In this document: positions 32,650 through 42,723 of the stretch, one piece after another
How the letters are laid out: every line of letters begins with the position of its first letter
How positions within the stretch are numbered: position 1 is the first letter of the stretch
From: Alistipes sp.
Lineage (GTDB): Bacteria; Bacteroidota; Bacteroidia; Bacteroidales; Rikenellaceae
Assembly: GCA_017399485.1 (NCBI GenBank)
Contig: JAFQCA010000021.1
Coordinates: 1 to 64,000, forward strand
Direction: 5' to 3'
DNA: 64,000 nt
Made by a program: the position numbers and the translations under genes
The notes under the pieces: model-generated
What the model was told of the DNA's origin: nothing
The model's database searches: none
Seen by the model: only the letters and a program-made list of their open reading frames with translations

Positions 32650-35271
32650 ATGAAAAATCAGTTTAATTTTTTACTCTGTATAGCCTCGTTGGCTATATTG
32701 TTTAGCGGCTGTCAGAGCCATTTTATCTCCGACACTACGACTCGCAAAGCCGTAGATGAAGCATTTGAGGCTCGCCGTACACACTTTATTCACGGAGATG
32801 TATTTGCCATATTCGACGAGGAGTTGTCGGCTCAAGAGCGTGGTGCGATGAAGTTCCTATATTCATCAATGAGTTCTGCCGACTTGGGCGATTACGACGG
32901 AGAGTTCTTCCTCCAAAATGTCCGCAAATCATTGCAAGCACGCGAAGAGATGGCGTGGGGTAAAGATATTCCCGACGATTTATTCCGCCATTTTGTGTTG
33001 CCCGTAAGAGTAAACAACGAGCGATTGGATGAGTTCAGAATGATGTATTACGATACGTTGGCTCAGCGCGTTAAGGGACTCTCGTTACACGATGCCGCAC
33101 TCGAAGTAAATCACTGGTGCCACGAGAAGGCTACCTATACCCCATCCGACAGCCGTACTTCATCACCCATTGCAACCATTATCAACGGTGAAGGACGTTG
33201 CGGTGAGGAATCAACGCTTACCGTATCGGCTATGCGTACTGTAGGTATTCCGGCACGTCAGGTATATACACCGCGCTGGGCTCATACCGACAGCAACCAC
33301 GCTTGGGTTGAAGTATGGGTTGATGGTCGCTGGCAATTTATGGGCGCTTGCGAGCCGGAACCTGAACTCAACATCGGATGGTTTAACCAGCCTGCTGCAC
33401 GAGCAATGCTTATGCATACACGCGTCGTTGGTGATTATCACGGACCAGAAGATGTCATTCAGCGTACAAACTGCTTTACCGAAATCAACGTCATCGACAA
33501 CTACGCTCCCGTACGTCGTTCTGTAGTCAAGATTGTAGATACTGAAGGCAAGGCGGTAGAAGATGCAACCGTAGAGTTTAAGATTTATAACTATGCCGAA
33601 TATTACACCGTTGTAACTTTGCAGAGCGATGCCAACGGCGAGGCTGTTCTGCATATGGGTTTGGGCGATATGATTGTATGGGCTTCACACGAAGGCCGCT
33701 TTGGATTTGACAAACTATCGGCAGAGGAATTAACCATAGAGTTGAAATATAAGGAGGGCGATATCATCAGTTTTGACACCGACATCACACCTCCCGTACC
33801 TGGCGACATTCCCGTAAATGTTACAGAGGAGGCCGTAGCACGCAACAAGGAGCGTTTGGCTGAGGAGGATAAAATACGTATGGCTTACACATCTACATTC
33901 CTTACACAAGAGCAATGCGCAGGCTACACCCCCGCCGAGAAATCATTATTGGTAGGAGCGCGCGGCAATTGGAAGAATATTAAGGCTATAATAGACTCCT
34001 CAAAAGATGCTGAGCGTCAGCGCACCATAGCGTTACTTCACACACTCTCTCGCAAGGATTTGCACGACACATCGCTTGAGGTATTGCAGGATGCATTATC
34101 TACAACTGCCGACATCACACCCGACACGCCTCAGTATCGATACATTGCAGCGCCTCGTATCGGTAGCGAGTTCCTGCAGCCTTACAGGAATGAGATTAAA
34201 GGTGTTCTTGCGTCGGAGATTGGAGAAAATCCTTCAGCCACACAGATAATCAAGTGGACTCAGGAAAATATCGCACTTGCAGACGAATATAATCCCATAG
34301 AGTTGCAGGCTACACCTGCGGGAGTCTTGCGCCTGCGTTTTGCTGATTCGGCATCACGAAGCAGATTCTTTGTGGCTGCCTGCCGTACATTTGGCATTGC
34401 AGCACGACTGAATGGTATGACAAGCAAGGCTCAATATTACGATGGCGAGAAGTGGGTGGATGTTGTGCTTGATGGTGCCGTTGCCGAGCAGCAGATTCGC
34501 ACAGGCTCTCTGCGCACGATATATGACACAAAGATTGTCCCGACAATCCCTTCACCCGACTACTTCAGCCACTACTCTATCTCTCGCATCGAGAATGGCC
34601 GTTGCCACGCACTCAACTTCAATCGAGGCAACGATGTAGACCTCGGTGCGAATGCAGAAGAGGGATTATTTGCACGAGAGTTCACACTCGACGAGGGTTA
34701 CTACATTCTCACAACGGGTAATCGTATGGCAAGCGGCAAGGCGCTCTCACGCGTCGTAACATTCCGCATCGAGGAGGGCAAGACCACAGAAGTGGACCTT
34801 ACGATACGTGCCGCAAACGATGACATCGGCGTAATAGGCAATATGGATGCCGAGCAGAAATACCTCCCCGAAGGTGCAACTGCCGAGACATCATTGCTAT
34901 CTACGACAGGTCGTGGATACTTTATCGTAGCCATTATGGGTAGCGGCGACGAGCCTACAAACCACGCTCTGCGCGGCCTTGCTTCAATCAGCGACGTACT
35001 GAATAAATGGGAACGTCCGATGGTTGTCTTGAGCCCCACAGCCGAAGATGCTGCAAAATTTGACAAGAAGATGTTAGGCAATATAAAAGCGCACTTCGGC
35101 ATCGATACAAATGACAAAGTGCGCCGTATGATATGTTCGGGTTGCAACTCACAGGCCAAGACGTTGCCCGTCATTGCCATCTGTGACAGTTTTGGCCGTA
35201 CGGTATATTTCTCACAGGGCTACAACACCTCGCTTGCCGAGCAATTAAAGAACGTTATTCACAAGTTGTAA
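32650..35271 (+). CDS. Large transglutaminase-like lipoprotein
   Basis: 873 residues from the ATG at 32650; lipobox FSGC with Cys21. The upstream open frame is not signal-like. A transglutaminase-like core lies at about residues 130-260: Cys184 in GEGRCGEESTL and His217 in SNHAWVEVW, with GACEPEPELNIGWFN where the third catalytic residue normally lies. A carboxypeptidase-regulatory-like beta domain follows (VVKIVDTEGKAVEDATVEF, about 300-390). The middle is helical, and the last 130 residues look thioredoxin-like without CXXC. The family is common in Bacteroidetes and thought to act on periplasmic peptides. It overlaps convergent cutC by 27 bases. Confidence 0.8.
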   Translation: MKNQFNFLLCIASLAILFSGCQSHFISDTTTRKAVDEAFEARRTHFIHGDVFAIFDEELSAQERGAMKFLYSSMSSADLGDYDGEFFLQNVRKSLQAREEMAWGKDIPDDLFRHFVLPVRVNNERLDEFRMMYYDTLAQRVKGLSLHDAALEVNHWCHEKATYTPSDSRTSSPIATIINGEGRCGEESTLTVSAMRTVGIPARQVYTPRWAHTDSNHAWVEVWVDGRWQFMGACEPEPELNIGWFNQPAARAMLMHTRVVGDYHGPEDVIQRTNCFTEINVIDNYAPVRRSVVKIVDTEGKAVEDATVEFKIYNYAEYYTVVTLQSDANGEAVLHMGLGDMIVWASHEGRFGFDKLSAEELTIELKYKEGDIISFDTDITPPVPGDIPVNVTEEAVARNKERLAEEDKIRMAYTSTFLTQEQCAGYTPAEKSLLVGARGNWKNIKAIIDSSKDAERQRTIALLHTLSRKDLHDTSLEVLQDALSTTADITPDTPQYRYIAAPRIGSEFLQPYRNEIKGVLASEIGENPSATQIIKWTQENIALADEYNPIELQATPAGVLRLRFADSASRSRFFVAACRTFGIAARLNGMTSKAQYYDGEKWVDVVLDGAVAEQQIRTGSLRTIYDTKIVPTIPSPDYFSHYSISRIENGRCHALNFNRGNDVDLGANAEEGLFAREFTLDEGYYILTTGNRMASGKALSRVVTFRIEEGKTTEVDLTIRAANDDIGVIGNMDAEQKYLPEGATAETSLLSTTGRGYFIVAIMGSGDEPTNHALRGLASISDVLNKWERPMVVLSPTAEDAAKFDKKMLGNIKAHFGIDTNDKVRRMICSGCNSQAKTLPVIAICDSFGRTVYFSQGYNTSLAEQLKNVIHKL

Positions 35272-35979
35272 TACAACGTCAGCCGACGAGAGTGGCAACA
35301 CGCCCTCACGTTCGGGATAAGCACTAAAATCGACTGCCGCACTTCGGAATGCAAAGTCGACACTATCCTTTCGGGCCGTAGAGTGAAACTCTGCGGCTCG
35401 TGTTATTTTCTCTATTTTAGCAATATTTGACGGGCGAATACCGGCTCCGGGCATAATTATAATACGTCCATCAGCCTGCTCTACCAACTCTGCAATAAAA
35501 TCGGCCCCTTGCTCGGCTGTAGATTGACATCCCGATGTGAGCAGCCTATCACATCCGAGCGATATAATCTGTTCCAATGCCTCTTTGGGCGCGGCACACA
35601 CATCGAAGGCGCGATGGAACGTCACCGACATATCGCCAGCCGCCTGAATCATCTTTCGGCAAGCCTCAATATCGACCTCACCCGATTGGGTAAGCGCACC
35701 TATAACAACGCCATTGACGCCCACCTCGCGACAAAATGCTATATCACGACACATCACATCTACCTCCTCATCGGAATAGCAAAAGCCACCCTCGCGCGGA
35801 CGAATCAGCACATTTATATCCAGATTTAGCCCCGCCTCGACTATAGAGCGGATAACACCACTACTCGGCGTCACGCCACCACAAGCGATAGCGCCACACA
35901 ACTCAATTCTTATGGCACCTCCTGTCTCAGCCTCACGCGCCTCATACAACGACGAGCAACAAACCTCAATTTTACGCAT
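35245..35979 (-). CDS. cutC: CutC family TIM-barrel protein
   Basis: 244 residues, the usual length. Family signatures: IEVCCSSLYEAREAETGGAI, IRIELCGAIACGGVTPS, VTFHRAFDV, LGCDRLLTSGCQSTAEQGAD and IIIMPGAGIRPSNI. CutC was named for copper tolerance in E. coli but its true role remains unclear. Overlaps the end of the transglutaminase-like gene on the other strand. The 280 bases upstream hold two inverted repeats but no recognised regulatory site. Confidence 0.93.
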   Translation of the reverse strand: MRKIEVCCSSLYEAREAETGGAIRIELCGAIACGGVTPSSGVIRSIVEAGLNLDINVLIRPREGGFCYSDEEVDVMCRDIAFCREVGVNGVVIGALTQSGEVDIEACRKMIQAAGDMSVTFHRAFDVCAAPKEALEQIISLGCDRLLTSGCQSTAEQGADFIAELVEQADGRIIIMPGAGIRPSNIAKIEKITRAAEFHSTARKDSVDFAFRSAAVDFSAYPEREGVLPLSSADVVLQLVNNVL

Positions 35980-36049
35980 ATTTCGACTCTATTAAGTAAT
36001 CAATTAAAAGTATCCGTCCGCGAAAATAGTAAAAATATACAAATAAAAA

Positions 36050-36081
36050 GGTTGCGAATGAAAGATTAACCACCGCAACCT
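36050..36081 (-). terminator. Hairpin in the cutC / radical SAM gap
   Basis: AGGTTGCG/CGCAACCT stem; on minus it is followed by TTTTTATTT, so it would end transcripts coming from the radical SAM operon. Confidence 0.65.
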
Positions 36082-36110
36082 AAAATTTATTTTCGTGACT
36101 ACTTTGTACG

Positions 36111-36219
36111 ACGTCACTTCACATAACAAGCAGAGAGTGAGTTATGATTGAAATCTCCATACTAAATATTTTTACCTTAGAGACTCTATTTCTTACCTAA
36201 CGGCTCGGTGAAGTGACGT
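36111..36219. repeat. 12-base inverted repeat with an 85-base interior
   Basis: ACGTCACTTCAC at 36111-36122 is perfectly matched by GTGAAGTGACGT at 36208-36219, with TTTT after it on plus. Small hairpins such as ATAAC/GTTAT lie inside. It could be a structured RNA or a tiny element; no gene is present. Confidence 0.55.
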
Positions 36220-36259
36220 TTTTACAACATTAATCTATAAATAATTACCCCACCTCCAA

Positions 36260-37336
36260 TCAATAGATACGCTCCAGATTACACATCAACAGATTACCGT
36301 CATCATCGCGCAAATGCATACCATTACCCTCACAATAGCGGAACATATCACAATCGGCACACGCTCCTTTACGCATCCATTCGCGGTTGCGGTATGGCTC
36401 AAACCTATTGCACCACACATCCCAAAAATCATCATTATAAATATTTCCTTGATGATAGTTACTACGCACACTTGTACAGGCCGATATCGAACCATCGACA
36501 AGCACCGAGGCTATATTTACGCCCGCATTGCAGGTATAAAACCTATTGCGAACATCGCCCTCGTAGTTACCGAGGAAGCCCTCGCAAGCATAACTCAACG
36601 TGATGCGCTTCTCACTCTGTCGGTTTTGTTTGATGTAGTCGAGCAGATGACGATACTCCTCTTTGGTAAGTTGTAACATAGGGTCATCGGCAGCACGGCC
36701 TACGGGGAATATCGTAAATAAACGCCACTCTTTAACACCTAATTCAACAAGCAACTCCTTTATCTGGTCTAATTGTTTTAGATTGCGACGATTGACACAA
36801 GTCACCACATCAAACACAAAATCAGGCTGCGCCCCCATTAGCCTAATAGCCTCCACAGCGTGGTCAAAACTTCGGGTATTGCCTCGCATATAGTTATGTT
36901 CCTCTGCAAGGCCATCAAGGCTAACAGTTGCTGTATGCATACCTGCAGCCAATAACGAGTGGAAGCGTTTGGGTGTCATCGCCAACCCATTTGTAACCAT
37001 TCCCCACGGAAATCCCATTTCATAAATTGCCCTACCGCACTTCTCCAAATCGAGGCGCATAAGTGGCTCGCCACCTGTAATGACAACAAAAACTTTATGA
37101 GGGTCGGTGTGCGATTTGATGTTTTCGAGCACGCCCAAGAAATCCTTTAACGGCATATCAGCCTTACAGGAGTCGGTATGGCAGTCGCTACCGCAGTGTC
37201 GGCAATTCAGGTTACAACGCAACGTACACTCCCACATCAACTGCGTGAGTCGATGTTCCTTGCGGTTTTGCATTCTAATTCGTCGCCAAGCCTCCAACGC
37301 TATGCGTCGGCGCAAAGATAATGGATGACTACTCAT
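36260..37336 (-). CDS. Radical SAM/SPASM enzyme of the rSAM/lipoprotein system
   Basis: 358 residues. The radical SAM cluster motif CNLNCRHC (Cys41, 45, 48) is followed by GGEPLMR and VSLDG motifs. The C-terminus has SPASM-type auxiliary cluster cysteines (YTCNAGVNIASV, ISACTSV, GACADCDMFRYCEGN, LMCNLERIY). SPASM enzymes usually modify peptides or proteins with 5'-deoxyadenosyl radical chemistry. It starts 9 bases after the lipoprotein gene at 37346-37852. The pair matches the Bacteroidetes rSAM-with-lipoprotein arrangement I know as TIGR04133/TIGR04134, whose chemistry and target are unknown. Confidence 0.88.
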   Translation of the reverse strand: MSSHPLSLRRRIALEAWRRIRMQNRKEHRLTQLMWECTLRCNLNCRHCGSDCHTDSCKADMPLKDFLGVLENIKSHTDPHKVFVVITGGEPLMRLDLEKCGRAIYEMGFPWGMVTNGLAMTPKRFHSLLAAGMHTATVSLDGLAEEHNYMRGNTRSFDHAVEAIRLMGAQPDFVFDVVTCVNRRNLKQLDQIKELLVELGVKEWRLFTIFPVGRAADDPMLQLTKEEYRHLLDYIKQNRQSEKRITLSYACEGFLGNYEGDVRNRFYTCNAGVNIASVLVDGSISACTSVRSNYHQGNIYNDDFWDVWCNRFEPYRNREWMRKGACADCDMFRYCEGNGMHLRDDDGNLLMCNLERIY

Positions 37337-37345
37337 AGTGGTTTA

Positions 37346-37852
37346 CTATTCGTTGTCGGGGGTATCATTATTTTCGGCAGAATCTTCGGGCTTGAGATTG
37401 AGCAGTATTTCATCGTAGAGGTCTATTTTCCCACTATACCAACTACCATCACCCTCTTCTACCTGTGTACGGAACATTCCCCACGCGCTAATAGTCTTAT
37501 CCTCAAATTCACCTCCATTTTCATCACCATCTACATCTGTAAACTTTACATAAGAAATATCAACATCTTTTGTATTATAATATTCCGTCGAGAACTTTCC
37601 ATCTTTATCAGTCGTGAGAGTCATAAAATCCTCTTTAACACCGTTATTAGACTTCTGGAGAATAACATTTATTCCAGGAATTGCTTTATATTTTCTATCT
37701 TTTACAATTCCTGAAATCTTATAATCGCACGTGGGAGTGCCATACATAACAGGTATCTCCTCGGGCTCATCCTTACTACACGCTGTGAATCCCATAGCAA
37801 CCATTACCATTGAACACAGCCACTTCAATAATTTGAAATCCTTTGTTTTCAT
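37346..37852 (-). CDS. Radical SAM-associated lipoprotein
   Basis: 168 residues from the ATG at 37852; nine upstream in-frame codons are not signal-like. Lipobox GFTAC, acylated Cys near residue 25, then SKDEPEEIPVMYGTPTCDYK. The YGTPTCDYKISGIV segment followed by a carboxypeptidase-regulatory-like beta domain (VILQKSNNG, LTTDKDGKFSTEYY) is the pattern of the partner lipoprotein in rSAM/lipoprotein pairs. The tail is acidic and disordered (PEDSAENNDTPDNE). Candidate substrate residues for the enzyme include the Cys-Asp-Tyr in the conserved segment; this is inference. First gene of the two-gene operon. Confidence 0.82.
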   Translation of the reverse strand: MKTKDFKLLKWLCSMVMVAMGFTACSKDEPEEIPVMYGTPTCDYKISGIVKDRKYKAIPGINVILQKSNNGVKEDFMTLTTDKDGKFSTEYYNTKDVDISYVKFTDVDGDENGGEFEDKTISAWGMFRTQVEEGDGSWYSGKIDLYDEILLNLKPEDSAENNDTPDNE

Positions 37853-37892
37853 AAGCAATAAATTTATTAAGTTGCACATTTACAGAGAGTTA

Positions 37893-37901
37893 CCCCCCCC
37901 C
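37893..37901 (-). repeat. Homopolymeric G9 tract in the leader of the rSAM/lipoprotein operon
   Basis: Nine consecutive C on plus (G on minus), 41 bases before the lipoprotein ATG and 26 bases downstream of the -7 box. Homopolymers of this kind change length by slipped-strand mispairing. Located in the untranslated leader, it could change translation or transcript stability rather than the reading frame. Confidence 0.8.
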
Positions 37902-37927
37902 GAAAAATCAGGACTATTTTCTACTCG

Positions 37928-37957
37928 CAAGATATGAAAAATTATATAAATTTCAAA
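37928..37957 (-). promoter_or_regulatory. Promoter of the rSAM/lipoprotein operon
   Basis: On minus: TTTG (37954-37957), exactly 19 bases, TATCTTG (37928-37934). Near-consensus; the last base pattern is TTGC rather than TTTG. Confidence 0.6.
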
Positions 37958-38011
37958 ACTTTATTTGATATTTTTATAAATGAATGATTTTTGCGGATGA
38001 GTACTCAATAA

Positions 38012-39307
<1,296 letters not shown>

Positions 39308-39405
39308 TTGGACTTAAACAATGAGGCTACACGCCAAAATTTCCGTGAGCAGCAGAGAACGCAACAAAATAATGAGCATAAAAAACATAAAAATCGCTCT
39401 ATATT

Positions 39406-39437
39406 TTTGGCTAATTCGAATTTGTTTCCTACATTTG
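39406..39437 (+). promoter_or_regulatory. tRNA-Thr promoter
   Basis: TTTG (39406-39409), 20 bases, TACATTTG (39430-39437), 20 bases before the tRNA start. Confidence 0.75.
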
Positions 39438-39457
39438 CACCGCTCAATGAGATTGTT

Positions 39458-39529
<72 letters not shown>

Positions 39530-39530
39530 C

Positions 39531-39566
39531 AAAGGAGGGAAGATGGAAATCTTTCCTCCTTTTATT
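39531..39566 (+). terminator. Terminator after tRNA-Thr
   Basis: Twelve-base stem AAAGGAGGGAAG/CTTTCCTCCTTT with one G-T pair, loop ATGGAAAT, then TATTTT. Confidence 0.75.
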
Positions 39567-39693
39567 TTAATCACATTGATAATCACTGCGTAAATATCAT
39601 TATTTCGTTTGTATTCCATTCTAAACAGGATACAAAAATCGCAAATTCATTTCCTTATTCAAATAATGTTTTACACCTTTATGATTGCAAAAA

Positions 39694-39729
39694 CATAGGA
39701 AATAGCATAGTAAATGACATAGCAAATTT
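39694..39729. repeat. Three tandem 12-base repeats (CATAGNAAATNN)
   Basis: CATAGGAAATAG, CATAGTAAATGA and CATAGCAAATTT follow each other without gaps in the gene-free 250 bases after tRNA-Thr. Short phased repeats beside a tRNA can be recombinase arm-binding sites; no integrase is present, so this is only a possibility. Confidence 0.55.
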
Positions 39730-39754
39730 GACACGACACCGAGATATAGGACAA

Positions 39755-39793
39755 AAAAATAACCGACCTCAATAATTGAAGTCGGTTATTTTT
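39755..39793. terminator. Bidirectional terminator before the lytic transglycosylase end
   Basis: Perfect stem AAAAATAACCGAC/GTCGGTTATTTTT with a short inner TCAA/TTGA pairing; flanked by T runs on both strands. Mainly serves the minus-strand transglycosylase gene. Confidence 0.85.
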
Positions 39794-39813
39794 ACTCCGT
39801 TTAAGCAACGGCA

Positions 39814-40536
39814 CTACTGCTGCGAGGTCATCTTGCAATAAACATCATAGCGTTTCATAACCTCTCTTACATAAGCCTCCGTTTGGCGGCTACCTGTAAA
39901 CTTACCATACTTTACCAATTCGCTCTCATAAACTGCGGGGTCGGCTTTCTGTTGCAGATAACGAGCCACAACCTCCCACGAATTGGGATTCTCTCCGTTG
40001 CTTTTTGCTAAACGACGGGCATCCGACACGTGGCCGATACCGCCATTGTAGCAGGCAAGAATAATACTCATTCGGTCATTCTCTGGGGTAGATGACGACA
40101 TCTTTAATGTTGCATCAATTTTACGAAGCAATTTCGTTGCCAAGCGGATATTGGTCTCCGGGTCTGACAGATGCTCCTTATCAACATTAAATTGTCGGCC
40201 TACAATCGGCGTTACCTGCATCAAGCCTACTGCTCCACGCTTTGACACAACGTGCGCCATAAATCGCGATTCATTGTAAGCAATAGCACTCATCAGGCGC
40301 CAATCCTGCCCCTCCTCTTCACCAATGCGTTGCATCATATCATCATAAACAGATATAATCCATTCATCAACAACATCGGTGGTGTCGCTTGCCATCTCGG
40401 CAGCCAACTCTGATTCTGCATCGGGTACTTGTGATGTAGCAGAATTCTGCCACATATCATCGCTCAAAAACTGAGCACCCATAAAAGTAATCAATACGAT
40501 AAGAACAATCGAAAAAATAAGTGTCTTTTTTGACAT
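39814..40536 (-). CDS. Membrane-anchored lytic transglycosylase (SLT domain)
   Basis: 240 residues. An N-terminal hydrophobic anchor (residues 5-22) and an acidic linker precede a family 1 SLT domain: catalytic Glu89 in AIAYNESRF, then GAVGLMQVTP and ACYNGGIGHV. It cleaves peptidoglycan glycan strands with 1,6-anhydro-MurNAc formation. The MltF solute-binding domain is lacking, so it is a short form. Transcribed alone or after the porin gene 44 bases upstream. Confidence 0.92.
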   Translation of the reverse strand: MSKKTLIFSIVLIVLITFMGAQFLSDDMWQNSATSQVPDAESELAAEMASDTTDVVDEWIISVYDDMMQRIGEEEGQDWRLMSAIAYNESRFMAHVVSKRGAVGLMQVTPIVGRQFNVDKEHLSDPETNIRLATKLLRKIDATLKMSSSTPENDRMSIILACYNGGIGHVSDARRLAKSNGENPNSWEVVARYLQQKADPAVYESELVKYGKFTGSRQTEAYVREVMKRYDVYCKMTSQQ

Positions 40537-40580
40537 AAAATAGTGTTTTGCGGGCAGTTCATACCGTGCAATACAACACC

Positions 40581-42716
40581 TTAATCATAGAATCCCCACG
40601 AAAGGCCCATCTTGAACATACCAGGATTCTGCGGATGGCCCGTAACAGTAAAATACTGTCCGTTACCAAACAGACCGTTATTCAGGTGCTGGTATTTCAA
40701 GAATATGCGCATTCTCTTCCATTTGGCAGTAACAAAGGCATCCAGATATGGATAGTTGCCAAGTTCAACATCTCGTTGATTATAAAATACTGCCAGCGCA
40801 GGATTGTACGACGGTGCATAATACGATGTATTAAAGCGGCCATCGACACCTATCTGCATACGTAGCACTTTCTTTTTCTCTACCCAAAACTCGTAGTAAT
40901 AAGATAGATAGGCGCTACACAAAGGAACGGGAATAACCTCTTGATTGGTGCTCCACTGCAACAATACCCTGTGGTCGAGGTGAAGTCCGCCAAGGCGGAA
41001 ATCTTTTTTAGCATACAGGCTCGTAAGGCTTATCGCAGAGTTGGATTGGGCGACGCGACTACGTGTGTCATAGTATATTTTATTCGACACCACGCCTTGC
41101 CACGCCTTTAACTCCAAAGCCCAATCGGGAATCTCCAACGCAACCTCGAAACGAGTCTCATCCTCCTTCTTAAAGGAGTTGAACCACACAAAGTGATTCG
41201 AGAATAAGTTCTCTTGCCAATACGATGGCGACTGTCGCAACTGCGAGAATCGGCCTGACAAGACAACGGGATGACCTCGGAATTTAGCCGACAACGTCAA
41301 ATATGCGTTAATGGCCAAATCACCGCCTCTATAACCCGATGGGTAGAACTTAACGTCCGCACCCCAATCGGCAAATCGTTTTATTTTACCACTCACTGCG
41401 CCATAAGCATACCAAGCCGTCTGCTTAACGGTATTGTACTCTCCGCTGGCATAATCAGCGAGTGCAAATTGTGAATATCCATACATATCGACACCTACTC
41501 CACCGCCTAAGCGTCCTATGGCGCCATTACGGTCCCACGGCTGAGCATCGACAAAGAATTTATTGGATATGACTCTCTCGCGTATTGAATCACGCGACTC
41601 AATGGGTGATATATACCAATCATCATAATACTCTCCCGTAGTAGGCACATATTCACCAGCATCATTTATCGAGCCTCGCTCATTGGTGAATGTAGCATAC
41701 TTATCGGTGTATAGTTTACTCCACGAATTATATTCAAAAATATGGCCAAAATATATGGCTGTAAGTCCCGCCAACGAGAAATCGTAGTCGGTAACAGGCT
41801 GCAAAGGCAGGGCATACGCCTGCTTTACAAAGAACGAGTTGTTACGATAAGAGTTCTCAGCCTGCGCACTTGCCAATTTCATAGGGACTCCCGAAGGATG
41901 CTCATACGTTGTATCGGCTACGGCCCACACACCCACTACTCCACCATTTTCACGTTGTTTGATACGGTTGTTTATATATGCAGCGTGAATCGAGTAACGC
42001 TTACCCGTATGCGAAAATGCCACCGAGAGATTATGATTCGACGTACGTTGCCAATCATACAAGCCCTTTGTTCCACGAGCCTTATAACTAACGTTAAATC
42101 CCGTTGTTGGAGACACGTTATGCGCCGTAGTAATCTCGAAATGCTCCTCACGATAGCGTTTCTGACCAGACTCCAAATATGTTATATTCAGGTATGGTGT
42201 CTTAGAGTTATAGAATGGCACATTATCCATACGATAGGTGTATGAATCATACGACTGCGAAAACTCAAAATCGGGAGAGTTAGGACGGTCAAAATAATTG
42301 AATGGCAATGTAGATTGACCCAAACCGCCAAGTGTCATATCGCCTACTCCCTTCAAAAAATAGGGATAATCGATACGCCAATTAGAGAGTGTCGTATCGA
42401 GTGGCATAATATTGACATTATTCATATCGCGGTCCACATTCCACATAAAGTTAGGCAATGCGCGAATTGAATCATTGAAGTAATACGACTCCAAAGGCTT
42501 GCGGATGCGGCGAATAAGCGTAGAATCTACTTGTTGCTCCTCGCCCTCCTGCCCCTCGACATTCGCAAACGGGTTTACACCTCCTAACGAGGTATCCATT
42601 CCATTACGCTGCGCACGGGCAAGTGCAGATGCGTCAAGTTGCGCATAGGCCGATTCGGGCAGCATTACCACAAATGCCACAACCATCAAAATCAATATGC
42701 GCAAACCGTATCTCAC
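40581..42716 (-). CDS. Putative outer membrane porin (Porin_10 family)
   Basis: 711 residues with a signal peptide ending ESAYAQ near residue 26. A short disordered N-terminal stretch (about 27-75) precedes a large beta barrel with many aromatic-rich strands. The segments YPYFLKGVGDMTLGGLGQST and SPDFEFSQSYDSYTYRMDNV are like those of Bacteroidetes Porin_10 proteins. It ends in LSWGFYD. Substrate unknown. Seven bases downstream of pssA on the same strand, which suggests a shared transcript. Confidence 0.78.
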   Translation of the reverse strand: MRYGLRILILMVVAFVVMLPESAYAQLDASALARAQRNGMDTSLGGVNPFANVEGQEGEEQQVDSTLIRRIRKPLESYYFNDSIRALPNFMWNVDRDMNNVNIMPLDTTLSNWRIDYPYFLKGVGDMTLGGLGQSTLPFNYFDRPNSPDFEFSQSYDSYTYRMDNVPFYNSKTPYLNITYLESGQKRYREEHFEITTAHNVSPTTGFNVSYKARGTKGLYDWQRTSNHNLSVAFSHTGKRYSIHAAYINNRIKQRENGGVVGVWAVADTTYEHPSGVPMKLASAQAENSYRNNSFFVKQAYALPLQPVTDYDFSLAGLTAIYFGHIFEYNSWSKLYTDKYATFTNERGSINDAGEYVPTTGEYYDDWYISPIESRDSIRERVISNKFFVDAQPWDRNGAIGRLGGGVGVDMYGYSQFALADYASGEYNTVKQTAWYAYGAVSGKIKRFADWGADVKFYPSGYRGGDLAINAYLTLSAKFRGHPVVLSGRFSQLRQSPSYWQENLFSNHFVWFNSFKKEDETRFEVALEIPDWALELKAWQGVVSNKIYYDTRSRVAQSNSAISLTSLYAKKDFRLGGLHLDHRVLLQWSTNQEVIPVPLCSAYLSYYYEFWVEKKKVLRMQIGVDGRFNTSYYAPSYNPALAVFYNQRDVELGNYPYLDAFVTAKWKRMRIFLKYQHLNNGLFGNGQYFTVTGHPQNPGMFKMGLSWGFYD

Positions 42717-42723
42717 TCTATTG

